Assembly (NCBI RefSeq): GCF_000003815.2
Contig: NC_049983.1
Location: forward strand, 18,648,196 to 18,712,195
DNA from: Branchiostoma floridae
Taxonomy: Eukaryota; Chordata; Leptocardii; Amphioxiformes; Branchiostomatidae
Direction: 5' to 3'
DNA length: 64,000 nt
Part shown: piece by piece, positions 12,301 to 20,330 of the stretch
Position numbering within the stretch: the first letter of the stretch is position 1
Layout: each line of letters opens with the position of its first letter
Notes under the pieces: generated by a model
Databases searched by the model: none
What the model was told of the DNA's origin: nothing
The model's input: the letters and a program-made list of their open reading frames with translations, nothing else
Translations under genes and position numbers: made by a program

Positions 12301-12909
12301 AGAAGGATGCTGGGAAGAGGGGGTGCATCCAGCTGTCCCAGAGCGAGGCTGAGGCCGTGTTCGGTGACCGGAGGCCGAAGGAGGAGTCGCGGATCCCGCA
12401 GAAGGCTGTGTTCTTCACCTGTGGACATTCGTATCGCGAGGAGGATTATCGGGAGGAGGTGTACAGGTTTGTTTGAAAATCTATGAATATGTATATGTTT
12501 TGTTTCAACCATTCTCGGCCAGGTGCACAGACATTGGGATCTGTACTGCCACATTGAACCAGTCTGAACCAGGAATTGATACCTTTCATTATACCTTTTG
12601 TTGATACATGCCCAGTTGTATCTACTGTTGTTTGTATGTATAGTTTTCTTGCTCTATTGTAGTGCATCTAATTAGAACTTCTCAAATATCCTATGTAAAT
12701 CACTGCGATTCAAACTTTCTATAAGGCTCTTATGTGAAAAATCTTCACTGTGCCTTGTTTTCCTTTCCTCCAGGTTTGAGAGTCGCATGAAGGCCCACAG
12801 CGCCCCCCTCCCCCTCACCACCAGACTGCTGTGTGACCATTTCAACACAAACACACAGATCCCCATGGCCTGTCCCAAATGTGTCATCAACACTGTTCTC
12901 AGTGACTGA
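117..12909 (+). CDS. RCC1-repeat protein with solenoid-like region and C-terminal RING-like Cys/His cluster (5' partial, 18 exons)
   Basis: Spliced model: 117-324, 899-1019, 2189-2326, 2961-3085, 3823-3998, 4411-4565, 4744-4884, 5276-5414, 6170-6413, 7158-7308, 7716-7929, 8777-8916, 9306-9375, 9845-10000, 10525-10631, 10802-10916, 12165-12466, 12774-12909. Every junction is AG/GT and the phases chain without a break to TGA (946 codons). Residues about 185-560 carry seven RCC1 blades, each with a GxxHxxxL-type strand followed by a WG..GQLG turn, so a complete propeller; the blades are split between exons. Residues about 605-760 are helical, with 'CQDYEDWASAADIYDEL', the style of HOPS/HPS-type trafficking solenoids. 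The C-terminus has CGH, CDH and CPKC groups, suggesting a zinc-binding RING-like fold. A role in membrane traffic or small-GTPase regulation is inferred, not shown. The 5' end is outside the window. I could not name the orthologue. Confidence 0.88.
785..870 (-). mobile_element. tRNA-like SINE remnant
   Basis: Read on the minus strand, this has 'ggtcctgtggttagggttcaag' in two blocks and 'agattcaaattctgag', resembling tRNA A and B boxes. Flanked by the poly-C tract. Short and decayed. Confidence 0.35.
877..896. repeat. Poly-C tract at a splice acceptor
   Basis: An almost pure run of C immediately precedes the CAG acceptor of the exon at 899, replacing the normal mixed pyrimidine tract. Confidence 0.95.
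899..1019 (+). CDS. RCC1-repeat gene exon (residues 70-110)
   Basis: Starts directly after an almost pure poly-C tract ending in CAG (877-898). Donor is CAG|GTCTGT. Phase 1 to phase 2. Encodes MLYSCVPQLDDSTLLSLARV and a basic end rich in Arg and His. Still part of the N-terminal region before the propeller. Confidence 0.82.
1453..2150. mobile_element. Terminal-inverted-repeat element in an intron
   Basis: 'agagtccattccaagacacc' at 1453 is the reverse complement of 'ggtgtcttggaatggactct' ending at 2150. The ~650-bp interior is AT-rich with many 'aatatttgtaaa'-like phrases and no coding potential, so a non-autonomous DNA element is likely. No clear target duplication. Confidence 0.7.
2189..2326 (+). 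CDS. RCC1-repeat gene exon (residues 110-156)
   Basis: Acceptor 'ttttccccag', donor CAG|GTAGGT, phase 2 in and out. Encodes a Ser-rich stretch followed by the hydrophobic run QFFLYVLIVIN. A decayed duplicate of this exon lies about 60 bp downstream (2381-2483). Confidence 0.82.
2381..2483 (+). pseudogene. Decayed duplicate of the exon at 2189-2326
   Basis: Repeats the second part of that exon with about 90% identity ('gacagtgaccagtccca', 'cttcctctatgtgctcattg') and keeps both an upstream TAG and a GTAAAG donor. A 5-bp loss in the middle shifts the frame, so it cannot substitute for the original. Confidence 0.8.
2961..3085 (+). CDS. RCC1-repeat gene exon (residues 156-197, entry to blade 1)
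   Basis: Acceptor 'gcatgtag', donor CAG|GTCAGT, phase 2 to phase 1. The end VVSCGQQHVALLT is the first clear RCC1 strand and continues into the next exon. Confidence 0.83.
3217..3332 (+). repeat. 57-bp tandem duplication in an intron
   Basis: 'gtggaactggaactac' through 'gcaaatgaaatgcagtt' is present twice in direct succession with one base difference (acttaatt / acgtaatt). Confidence 0.9.
3686..3800 (+). repeat. Dispersed repeat, copy 1
   Basis: Shares 'gtaacacaaactctgctgtc' and 'gcgagatttaatca' with 48031-48126. Element class unknown. Confidence 0.7.
3823..3998 (+). CDS. RCC1-repeat gene exon (residues 198-256, blades 1-2)
   Basis: Acceptor 'attttccag', donor GGG|GTAGGT, phase 1 to phase 0. 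Contains VYTWGKPHQGRLGHG and then VSCGQDHTLALCDNG, textbook RCC1 repeat halves. Confidence 0.9.
4411..4565 (+). CDS. RCC1-repeat gene exon (residues 257-308, blades 2-3)
   Basis: Acceptor 'cttgtagcag', donor AAG|GTTAGT, phase 0 to phase 2. Encodes VYAWGSSTYGQLGLGD and VATGQYHSTALDGEG. Confidence 0.9.
4744..4884 (+). CDS. RCC1-repeat gene exon (residues 308-355, blades 3-4)
   Basis: Acceptor 'tttccaccag', donor CAG|GTCCGT, phase 2 in and out. Encodes VWTWGWGVHGQLGQGN and VSTGYAHTAVLTR. Confidence 0.9.
5276..5414 (+). CDS. RCC1-repeat gene exon (residues 355-401, blades 4-5)
   Basis: Acceptor 'atatgtgcag', donor ACG|GTAAGC, phase 2 to phase 0. Encodes SGEVFTFGCGLHGQLGHG and VACGLFHT. It must join the exon at 6170, or one of the two decoy copies at 5875 and 6021. 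Confidence 0.9.
5830..6413 (+). repeat. Tandem triplication of intron end plus 5' part of the blade-5 exon
   Basis: The phrase 'ttgtctgaga' and the following intron end, acceptor and first 25-26 codons occur three times, with acceptors at 5874, 6020 and 6169 (spacing 146 and 149). The first two copies (5875-5958 and 6021-6104) stay open for 27 codons and then stop at TAA at the same place. The third (6170-6413) continues as the real exon. Copies 1 and 2 have no nearby donor, so they could only act as terminal exons. Confidence 0.9.
6170..6413 (+). CDS. RCC1-repeat gene exon (residues 402-482, blades 5-6)
   Basis: Acceptor 'cacattcag', donor CGG|GTAAGG, phase 0 to phase 1. Begins VVVTSSQQVYTFGRHPQVWK, then a basic insertion of about 40 residues replaces the usual GQLG turn of blade 5. 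It ends with VVAGAVHNMLLTSS of the next blade. Confidence 0.9.
7158..7308 (+). CDS. RCC1-repeat gene exon (residues 483-533, blades 6-7)
   Basis: Acceptor 'gctgttcag', donor CAG|GTAAGA, phase 1 to phase 2. Encodes EVFSWGMNNCGQLGHG and IAAGEDFSVAVD. Confidence 0.9.
7320..7715 (+). repeat. Tandem duplication inside an intron (unit about 190 bp)
   Basis: The phrases 'tttcccccttgtagat', 'atccaaatgtaattgg' and 'ctcctgcacct' recur at about 190 bp spacing (first copy about 7350-7500, second about 7540-7715). The second copy's end became the acceptor of the exon at 7716. Confidence 0.7.
7716..7929 (+). CDS. RCC1-repeat gene exon (residues 533-604, blade 7 and acidic linker)
   Basis: Acceptor 'gcacctcag', donor GAG|GTATTC, phase 2 to phase 0. 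Encodes KVWVWGRNSHGQLG, then a run of ten serines, then an acidic stretch (EEEDHDVSGEDEE) that leaves the propeller. Confidence 0.9.
7930..8030 (-). mobile_element. LINE-type 3' tail remnant
   Basis: Begins (read on +) with a simple repeat (ttcaattcaattcaatc), then 'tctttattgcacaacaac' and a 'atggcaagctctagggcagtacata' block of unknown length. Similar 'ttattgca..' blocks occur near 26090, 54590 and 60790; the last is attached to LINE coding sequence on the minus strand. Assignment rests on that similarity. Confidence 0.4.
8608..8653. repeat. (GAGT)n microsatellite
   Basis: About eleven units of gagt with one interruption (gtaa), inside an intron of the RCC1-repeat gene. Confidence 0.95.
8777..8916 (+). 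CDS. RCC1-repeat gene exon (residues 605-651)
   Basis: Acceptor 'aattatcag', donor CAG|GTATGA, phase 0 to phase 2. It continues the acidic linker (LEDPEDDAGLPD) and then a helical part, RQALRAAIKHLGTFYQ. Confidence 0.85.
9306..9375 (+). CDS. RCC1-repeat gene exon (residues 651-674)
   Basis: Acceptor 'cctcccccag', donor CAG|GTAAAG, phase 2 to phase 0. Encodes CQDYEDWASAADIYDELS, a helix pair typical of repeat solenoids in trafficking proteins (family resemblance only). Confidence 0.85.
9845..10000 (+). CDS. RCC1-repeat gene exon (residues 675-726)
   Basis: Acceptor 'tttcatctag', donor GGA|GTAAGT, phase 0 in and out. Encodes ALVYRLKALKRADSEIS and a polar region. Helical, no named domain. Confidence 0.83.
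10267..10429. mobile_element. Long-hairpin MITE (TACTCTCC family)
   Basis: Inverted ends 'tactgtccaggcagaggttgg' and its near complement ending 'ctctgcctggagagta', with a largely complementary interior (gtgaccttttt / aaaggtcac). Lies in an intron. It belongs to the family described at 50533-50727. Confidence 0.8.
10525..10631 (+). CDS. RCC1-repeat gene exon (residues 727-762)
   Basis: Acceptor 'ttgtgcgcag', donor CAG|GTGGGG, phase 0 to phase 2. Encodes VVEFWQEAGLETAGLEPVLE and a hydrophobic end ACPLFMVLH. Confidence 0.85.
10802..10916 (+). CDS. RCC1-repeat gene exon (residues 762-800)
   Basis: Acceptor 'tattctatag', donor AAG|GTAACC, phase 2 to phase 0. Encodes a Thr/Ser-rich segment followed by TFHLKLTSAVTQQIMQGK. 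Confidence 0.8.
11134..12061. mobile_element. Non-autonomous DNA element with internal ~190-bp repeats
   Basis: Ends 'cagtggcggcggcac' and 'gtgccgccgcctctg' are inverted repeats, flanked on both sides by the 5-mer CAGTG (11129-11133 and 12062-12066), a possible target duplication. Just inside are G/C homopolymer runs. The interior holds about four diverged copies of a block recognisable by 'cagcaaaattt..ccctgaaaatgcaggaaatggcgtttcagag' at about 11280, 11463, 11655 and 11850. No coding potential seen. Sits in an intron. Confidence 0.75.
12165..12466 (+). CDS. RCC1-repeat gene exon (residues 801-901)
   Basis: Acceptor 'acacttag', donor CAG|GTTTGT, phase 0 to phase 2. Charged helical sequence (WQEIMHNLQKDAGKRG), then VFFTCGHSYREEDY, which opens the C-terminal Cys/His cluster. 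Confidence 0.88.
12774..12909 (+). CDS. RCC1-repeat gene, last coding exon (residues 901-945)
   Basis: Acceptor 'tttcctccag', phase 2. Encodes RLLCDHFNTNTQIPMACPKC and ends VLSD then TGA. Cys/His pairs CDH and CPKC complete the RING-like cluster opened in the preceding exon. Confidence 0.88.
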
Positions 12910-13680
12910 GTCAAAGGCCAATAAGTAGCACTATCAAGTAGCTTTTAAGTTTGCAGTAAGACAAAGGTCAAGATTTTGCAGTATTAAAGACACAACCAGA
13001 AACTACACCAAATGTAAGTTTGCAGCTTTCACCACAAAAACCATAAACATGAAACCACTGCCAATTTTTCACAATTTACAGTATACTGTAAGTATCATCA
13101 ACATCATTCCATTATATAGGTAACAAAATTTGTTTTCTTCGTTACAAATCACAAATCAAGTGTAATCAGACAGAAATATACTATATAGTAACCAGACAGA
13201 CACAATAGTTGTAAGCATTGCAGAAGACATTACATAATTACCAACCATTAATGTTGGTTACATAGGTCAAGCTAGATGAATAAGTAGACATTTCAAAGAC
13301 TCATCTTGTACTAAGTACAGTACAGCTCAAAGTAGTTACCAGCTAGATATCAGGATATCAGTCCTGCAATAAGTTTTCAGCAAAGCAATGATGACATTCT
13401 GGAAAAGTACACTAGAGAATATGTTTGTTTTTTATTTGATTTTGTTACTTGCGAGGTCAAGTAGTAGAAACACATGACAGTTTATATTTTCTACTTTGTT
13501 CGTTCGTTTTAAGTTGTCATTCCTTTGTATTGTGATAGGAGAAGCAGTTGTACCATGGCCTTTACATTATTATGTACATAAATCCCGTGCCATACTTTTT
13601 CTGCAAGCGATGATATGGCAGGCCATATTGTGAGTGAACAATTACTTAAAAGCAGGAATGCAGAGGAATCAACTTCAGCA
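12910..13680. other. 3' flank of the RCC1-repeat gene
   Basis: AT-rich sequence after the stop, presumed 3' UTR. No repeat family or frame recognised. Confidence 0.5.
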
Positions 13681-14938
13681 TATATACACTCAGCACAAAA
13701 AGTTTGGAATATCAACTTCGGTTGATCATATTTCTGTTGTTTCTGCATCAATTTCAATATATTATATATCTATAGAAAGGTTGCATGATTTTCTTTCCAA
13801 TGGTATGAAACTCATTATCATTGTTAACACATGGAACATACATTAGGCCTGCTAACGTGAGTGGGTCACGACAAAAAAGTGCCCAAATTCCCACGTTTTT
13901 GTTCAAAACTGTATCGTCTGGTTATGGCCGCGGGTGACAATGATTCAATCAATCCGTTTTTCACCTAACGTTTGGTATACAGAACATCCAAGTTTCTTTT
14001 TAGCATATCTGAGTATTTTATGAGTGTAAATTCATGGAACGAGCACCAGGCCTGCTTACGTACAGGGCGTCCTAAAGATAAAGTGACAAAATTACCCTAC
14101 TAAAGTCAATCACTCCATTCTGCTCATTTTCTTCCGTCAGTATTGACTTGTGAATGAAGGTAAGTTGACTAAACAGGACATGTCAATCAAATCTGCTGTT
14201 ACTCTTTATTCAAGCAAAAAAATCTGAACCATGGCAAGAGGTGATCAATCGAGTGCTAGCCATAAGCCGTAGGAAGGCTATTCCACCATAAGACTGTACT
14301 ACAGCGTCCAATGGTCCTTGCTCTGTGTGGACTGGTGTTGTAATCTTGCAGAATGGCATTTGGTCCCATATTGAAGAGGTAGGATATTGTGACTGGATGG
14401 AGGATGGTGTCCCTATATCTTACCACATTGAAGTTGCCTGGAATGATGACGAGTCTTGTTTTTCCAATGGCGGTTATACCGCCCCACACCATGGCGCTGC
14501 CTCCACCACCAAATGCCGAAAGTTACTCTTGTCGTGTCAGCGTGCGGTTCTCCTTGCTGCATCCGCGCTTTGATTCTGCCATCCAACTATTGAAAGGGCA
14601 GAATCACACAAGTGTGCTAAAACCTTGTATGTTCCGTATACCAAATGTGAGGTGAAAAGAGGATTGATTGAACCAGTGACACACGCGCCAATATCAACAG
14701 GACAATACAGTGTTGAACAGAAGTAGGGGAATTTGGGCACTTTTTTTTTGTGACCCACTCATGTAAGCAGGCCTTGTGCTCGTTCCATGTGTTTACAATC
14801 ATGATAAGTTTGACACCATATGAAAGAAAATCACACAAGCTTTCTATTGATATATGATACATTGAAATTGATGCATAAATAACGGAAATATGATATACCA
14901 AAGTTGATATTCCAAAGTTTTTGTGCCGAGTGTATATA
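13681..14938 (-). mobile_element. Tc1/mariner-type element, inactive
   Basis: Ends 'tatatacactcagcacaaaa' and the complement at 14910-14938 match with few differences. The inverted similarity extends about 200 bp inward (both ends carry 'gtgacccactc' and 'gggcactttttt' blocks). TA repeats flank it. The minus strand between encodes a transposase fragment (see separate entry). Confidence 0.88.
14256..14492 (-). pseudogene. Tc1-like transposase remnant
   Basis: The 78-codon frame contains VWGGITAIGKTRLVIIPGNF and ILQDYNTSPHRAR, matching the DDE core of Tc1 transposases. The family has an Asp-Asn pair before the PH; here the equivalent reads D-Y-N, so an acidic residue of the active site appears replaced by Tyr. 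No start-to-end transposase frame exists in the 1.26-kb element, so it is a dead copy. Confidence 0.8.
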
Positions 14939-15056
14939 GTAGTTATGACTTAATGTATTTGTGTCTGTCAACTACTGAGCTAATATACATGTAGTCCAGT
15001 CATGTCAGGCTGTGTATTAATCCTTTATATGATTGATAAAGGTTTTCCACTGTGGA

Positions 15057-15062
15057 AATAAA
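15057..15062 (+). promoter_or_regulatory. Candidate polyadenylation signal AATAAA
   Basis: First clear AATAAA after the stop of the RCC1-repeat gene, which would give a 3' UTR of about 2.1 kb including the Tc1 copy. A weaker ATTAAA at 12983 would give a much shorter one. Which is used cannot be told from sequence. Confidence 0.3.
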
Positions 15063-15490
15063 TCACTGAACTGAAGGTTTGATGTGTTGATATCAAGTAT
15101 ACATAATTATGCATTTTATAGTACCATGAGCCAGGTAATATTTTTCATATCAAATGAAATAAAAAAATATCAAATTTGGCATCTAATAGGAAGTTTTCAA
15201 CACAGACCAGAAAAAGCAAAGATATTTTAACTCATTTTTACTTGTTTTCTGTTCACCCAAAAAAAGATTTTTTAATTTAGAAACTTTCAAAATTTTTCAG
15301 CGAAAACGACATTAACAATATGTAAGTCTTTTCAATATTTTAATACAAACATCAGAAAGGTATACGTAGACATCCACAATTCAAAAGTTGCCCAAGCAGC
15401 TATATGATTTTTTGTAAACGGTCTGACTTCAGGTAGTTTTACCTGGAAGTCTAACCTTCATCGGAAAAGTTTTCCGGTTCGAAAGTTTTA
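15063..15490. other. Noncoding, AT-rich
   Basis: No gene, repeat family or RNA recognised between the candidate poly(A) signal and the duplicated block that follows. Confidence 0.5.
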
Positions 15491-15539
15491 AAATGCAACA
15501 AATCAGGCGACAAATACAGATAAATTCGATCTCGTGCTT

Positions 15540-15800
15540 TTGGCTCAGTCGAACTGTGGAAAATGCCACCGACAGGGTCGTTTATTTCCACCACGCCTTC
15601 CGCTCCGGAGACTTGTCTTTCAAGAAACGAAATGAGGAAATGTGCAGGGCGGCTACCGCCACCACATCACACCCCCGTCTCAGTCGAACTGTGGAGAACG
15701 CCACCGACAGGGTCGCCTACATGCTTATGCCTATTCCCAGCACGGCTTCCGCTCCGGAGACTTGTCTTTCACAAAACGAAAATAGGAAATGCGCAGGGGC
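15540..15800 (+). repeat. Tandem duplication (unit about 140 bp), GC-rich
   Basis: 'ctcagtcgaactgtgga' ... 'gccaccgacagggtcg' ... 'cttccgctccggagacttg' ... 'gaaatg.gcaggg' occurs twice (from about 15545 and 15679). Frames of 125-127 codons overlap here in two phases, but their proteins simply repeat the duplication and match nothing I know. Confidence 0.85.
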
Positions 15801-15912
15801 TCCCACCGGTCGGCCCTCGCGCGCGCGGCTCTCGCGTCAGCAACTGTCGCGGGGAAGCCGGGACGACAGCGAGTGACGCACGAAGCCACACAGGTGGTCC
15901 GGACAGTCAACT

Positions 15913-16326
15913 CAATGTGAGGGAGGAAAGAAACGAATGACTGACGATCAGAACTTGTGATTCTGAAGCATGGTGGGCTGTCGAACGCTTTGATAGCCCA
16001 AGGGCAACCCATTACAAGCGGCGTCATCTTTTTAATCTAAAGCATGTTTTAAAGTAAAGGATATTTATATAATTAATGAAGTAGTGAGGGGCCCAAAAGG
16101 GAGCCCTGTGGAACACAATGTGAGGAATGAAAGAAACGAATGACTGACGATCAGAACTTGTGATTCTGAAGCGTGGTGGGCTGTCGAACTCTTTGATAGC
16201 CCAATTAGCAAGGGCAACCCATCACTTGCGGTGTCCTCTTGTTAATCTAAAACAGGTTTTTAAAGTAAACGATATTTATATGATTAATAAAAGAGTAAGG
16301 AGCCCAAAAGGGAGCCCTGTGGAACA
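15913..16326 (+). repeat. Tandem duplication (unit about 205 bp)
   Basis: Two adjacent copies, from 'caatgtgagg' at 15913 to 'gccctgtggaaca' at about 16117, then again to about 16326. They differ by scattered substitutions and a short insertion (attagc). No coding signal. Confidence 0.9.
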
Positions 16327-16980
16327 CTCTCGTTTAGAGAAGTTTGCGTTACTGGAGAAGTTCTGTAGGTTAAAGTTGTTTTGATGATAGTCCTAGCTGC
16401 ACAGGAAACGGAAAGGGATTTTATAGAACTACCACAATGATAGAGAAGGGGTTAGGTCGAAAAAATCACAGAAAAGGAATGGCAGAAAATAACTGCGATG
16501 AAATGAAGATAGCCGTATGTACTAGTATGTGTTATGTATGTTCGTATCTTTACATTATGTCCAGGAAGATTAGTTGACTACAATTGTAAAGCTTGTCAAC
16601 TGTAATGTGAGCTAATAAAGCATTCAAAGTAGAAAATACTGTACAAGGTAGTAGTACACATCCTTGACATTTTAACGCCACAAACAAGTATTGAAGATTG
16701 AACCCTAGGCCTGGATCCCCGTCATCTCTTGTATCTTTTACACAGTTAAGATCAGTTAACATCAAAAACCTATGTTGAAAATCCTTCTACCAGAATATCA
16801 AGACGTAAACAATCATATTAGTTTTAAGCGCGTCGCGGCAGATGTCGTTATCCTAACAAGATGGTTTTCTCTTTTCAACATCCCCCCGTTTCCAGTAATG
16901 ACCATAATGTGGTTGGGTCTATTCGGTAGTTACAGCGATTCGATTTTCTCCCTAACAGATCGGGTGTTTGTTGGCGCGGA
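16327..16980. other. Noncoding stretch
   Basis: No gene, repeat or RNA recognised. Confidence 0.5.
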
Positions 16981-16984
16981 TGGT

Positions 16985-17290
16985 GCGGACTGTGTGTAAG
17001 TGAATCAGGCCCGGCCCGGCTGGGACTTCATCAGGATGCTCTTTGCGCGGGTAATTGTATCTGGCTGATTCCTCTGAAGTGAACGGCAGGGCCGAAAATT
17101 GGCCAAGCGGAGGTGAAGATGAGGAGAAGTGTATTCCGGGCGGCACAAAGCCGCTTATTTGTCGCCTGAATGAAATTCTCCGATTAAGAGGCGCGGGAGA
17201 GAGGATCAGGAGTGCTAATTGACAGGCTGACTTGAAAGGGGAGGGCACGAAAATTGGACGAGACAAGACGGTGACTTGATATCGTTAATT
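16985..17290. promoter_or_regulatory. Candidate regulatory block (GC-rich, repeat-free)
   Basis: About 300 bp of markedly higher GC and complexity than its surroundings, with homeodomain-type cores (ctaattgaca, ccgattaagag, gggtaattgt). No open frame with coding character. Position about 13 kb upstream of Fezf makes an enhancer plausible; this is inference. Confidence 0.3.
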
Positions 17291-17685
17291 TCACTGTCCG
17301 GTCTCTCTTCTTTTTTCCCTGTTTTCCGTTTCCGCCCACTTTAGTACGTGCAAGTACGATAGAGTCATCCTCCAAATATAGGATTATTGTCTATCGAGAG
17401 GGAAAAAGCCACACAAAGGTGACAAGCGGAAGATATGGGCTCTTGATGTTCGCGGGTTTGGAAAAAATGGTGACTCGTGGGTGCTCGAACGTCCGCTTGC
17501 ATTGTCCCTGTTTCCTCTGCCATCTGAGGTGATCTCGTGGGTTGGTAATAAACCATTTGTAAGAATTATTGCGCAAATGTGTTGGTGAACAAAGGCTTAC
17601 AGAAGACAGCCGTGTAGGTCTCCATAACGTTATGAACGGGATTAGCTGTTGAGACTTTGGTACACCCGTTAGTCACATTTGCTTT

Positions 17686-17864
17686 TACCCACCAAGCAGA
17701 GGTTTGCGGGGGAAAATCACGACATTTTCCTTATACATGTTGTATGCCGTCTTTTTTGTCAGCTTCCCCACCAACATCTGCTCCCCAACAGGGTACCTGA
17801 TCGAAAAAGACGGCATATAAGGAAAAGGTCACGATTTTTCCCACCAAACTCTGCTTGGAGTGTA
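17686..17864. mobile_element. Long-hairpin MITE (TACTCTCC family, diverged)
   Basis: 'acccaccaagcagaggttt' and 'aaactctgcttggagtgta' are inverted ends. Inner arms 'atgccgtctttttt' and 'aaaaagacggcat' pair too. Confidence 0.8.
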
Positions 17865-18234
17865 ACATTTTTCTATAATTCGTTTTACCCAAATAGAGAT
17901 GTAAAGATCTTTTTTTTTTCGTCCGAATCACTCGGTATTAGGACAGTTCTGACTTTCGTTACTTTTCCTGTGTTACTATCTCAATGCCAATATAGTCTTA
18001 TCTGGCTTATTTGGTTGGATTTTCGATCATAAATCATTTTGAGCATATTAACATGCGCATAACGAGCGCCTGAAATGAACAAAAATATTAAAAATTTGAC
18101 ATGATCTTAGAGATGACGACAACTATCCTGAAAACGCTTTGATTAGTACTGTCCGAGCAAACAAAGCACATTGTAATACAGCAGAACTAAACATCACAGT
18201 ACCGCACAAAACAACACTGCACAGCAGATACATG

Positions 18235-18370
18235 TACCCTCCAAGCAGACCAGGAATCGGTAGCCTCTATTACCAGCCTTTTTGGGGCACCGCTGTTTAT
18301 TTTTTGGACTAAGAGATCGGGGCAGTCAAAAAAGTAACAATCGTCCTCATCTAACCTCTGTTTGGAGTGG
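18235..18370. mobile_element. Long-hairpin MITE (TACTCTCC family, diverged)
   Basis: Ends 'taccctccaagcaga' and 'tctgtttggagtgg'. The interior arms are only weakly complementary, so this is an old copy. Confidence 0.55.
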
Positions 18371-20040
18371 ACTTTGGGAACACAAGTATAGCACTAGATG
18401 GCACAATTATACTGCAACGTTGAAAACAAACACATTCAAGTACAGTTCACAAGCAATGATGAGTTTCCTGTCAATTTCATACAAAACGGACGCAAGTACA
18501 TGTACGTGCAAATGTATTACTAGTACCATTGCGCATAGCTGTGCTACTGTTCACTCATTTGTCTCTACAGACTCAAACATGTACATGCGTCATGAAAAGG
18601 TAAGTTGAAGTTCCGAACTCGCTAAACAGGAAACATGGATTGCATTTGAGTCCCCATCTGCTGATAGACTGACGTCACAAGTTGAATTGAAAATGAGCAA
18701 ATATTGGTACAAATTCTTACTTACTAACTTCAAGTACTGCACTTCATCATTTCCGGCCTACTTTTCCGCGAACTTGATTTGTCCTTGGCTACCGAAATGC
18801 CACAGTTACATTGAATTTCACCATTTTGACAAGTACTTGTATTTTCATTTAAGTAGAATATTACTGTGTCTTGCCCCTAATACGGTAATACGACCTTACC
18901 GGTAAAATACGGTGCAATTGATCTTGGGAATGAGTTGAGAACATCTTACAGTTGGAGATTCCTGAAAGTGAGCATCCTCTCCGATCCATTCGGGTAGACA
19001 AAAAGAGAAAAACAAGATTGTTCACGTGTTACGTACGCTGTACATGTAGAACAGATTCAACAGGTAGTACTCCGACAGAAGGTGTTGGCGGAATCAGCGA
19101 TATTTTGTTGCAGTTTAATTTCATTTTTCTTTCTTTTTTAATCCAACGTTATCCTCTGTTCCCTGCAGCTGTCAACAAAAAGGCTGGCGTGATTAAGCTA
19201 CAGCAGAAGCAATATGAGAGGAAAATGGTAGGAAAAGCTGTTGGGACCTTTTCAGCCCAATCTGGGTGAGTCGCCTTATTAACGAGCACGTTAATTGGGT
19301 GGGAGGGGCCAGCCGTCCCGAGAGACACCGGCTTTTCTTCCCGCTACTGTACTGCTGTGTGCCCGCATGCTGAAATTCAGCGGATTTGGTTAAGAACGGA
19401 CAGTATGGGTCGGGGGTTGATGGGGAGAGAGGCAGGTTTTCACAGGAAACACGGTGCTGAGGTGACGGGAGCTGGGAGGGGCGCATGTGGGAACAGGTGG
19501 CCGTACACACACACACAGGGTAAGTAAGTGGTACACTGGTGGGGTTTCACCATGAACTGTTGTTGCCAGGTTACGTCTGTCCACTTGTGCGACTGGATCC
19601 GAGCAAATATCAGCAAGTCCTTCAGCCGTGAGGGAAATATGTCTGCCATTGTTATCGTTAATAGGGTGGTGGTGTCGTTACTGTTGTAGGAATAATTGTA
19701 TCCATTGTGTGTCTCACTACGCAGTGTGTATGGGCAAGGGTGGCTTTGGACTCCCGTGAAGCGTAATATCCTCTCCTTCATATTTTTTATGAACGTTACT
19801 CATTGAAATGAGATATGGCAATCAATTTTGTAATAACAAACCCTGCAAAGAATATAAGAATCATTTTATGTTGACTAACATATTACAAAAATTGAAATCT
19901 GCACGTTTTGATTACCAAATATCAAAGAATGTATCAAACGAAACTTCTACCTATATAGCACAATTGTGAAGTACATTTTAATTATAAACGCCCTTATCAT
20001 GAGACTGAAGGAGGAGGAAAGACTTTTAGGAGCAATTAAA
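18371..20040. other. Noncoding stretch
   Basis: No convincing gene. A block at about 19173-19268 resembles an exon (pyrimidine tract, CAG, 32 open codons, GTGAGT) but has no recognisable protein similarity and no partner exon. Confidence 0.45.
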
Positions 20041-20063
20041 ACAATCTCTCTGGGCTTTCATCA

Positions 20064-20330
20064 TCACAATTCTACTAAAACCACAAAAACGTGGGACCAC
20101 TCATCACCCACTCCCTCCATAGAAGAAGCCAACTTCCCATAATACCGTCTTTCCACTAGGGTCTGGCTTCTTCTTTTGAGGCAGTGTAAGATGAATTTGC
20201 CCACTTCTTCTATAATATGTAGGTTCTTTGATTTTAATAATGATTCTAATTTGTTTAGATATCTATTGGCATGCTTCCTCAGCGAAGTAGGGCATTTGAA
20301 ATAGTACAACACATACACGAAATAAGAATT
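20064..20330 (-). mobile_element. LINE 3'-ORF remnant
   Basis: An 84-codon minus-strand frame contains FKCPTSLRKHANRYLNKLES and IIEEVGKFILHCLKRR. This has the look of the extreme C-terminus of CR1/L2-type reverse transcriptases (Cys-Pro, R..YL, then 'vgkFi..c'). Truncated at both ends. Confidence 0.55.

Noticed and set aside
15493-15940. Two overlapping 125-127-codon frames
   Set aside because: Created by the tandem GC-rich duplication; no recognisable protein and no splice partners.
19173-19268. Exon-like block (CTGCAG, 32 codons, GTGAGT)
   Set aside because: Could be a real exon but has no recognised similarity and no partner exon in frame nearby.
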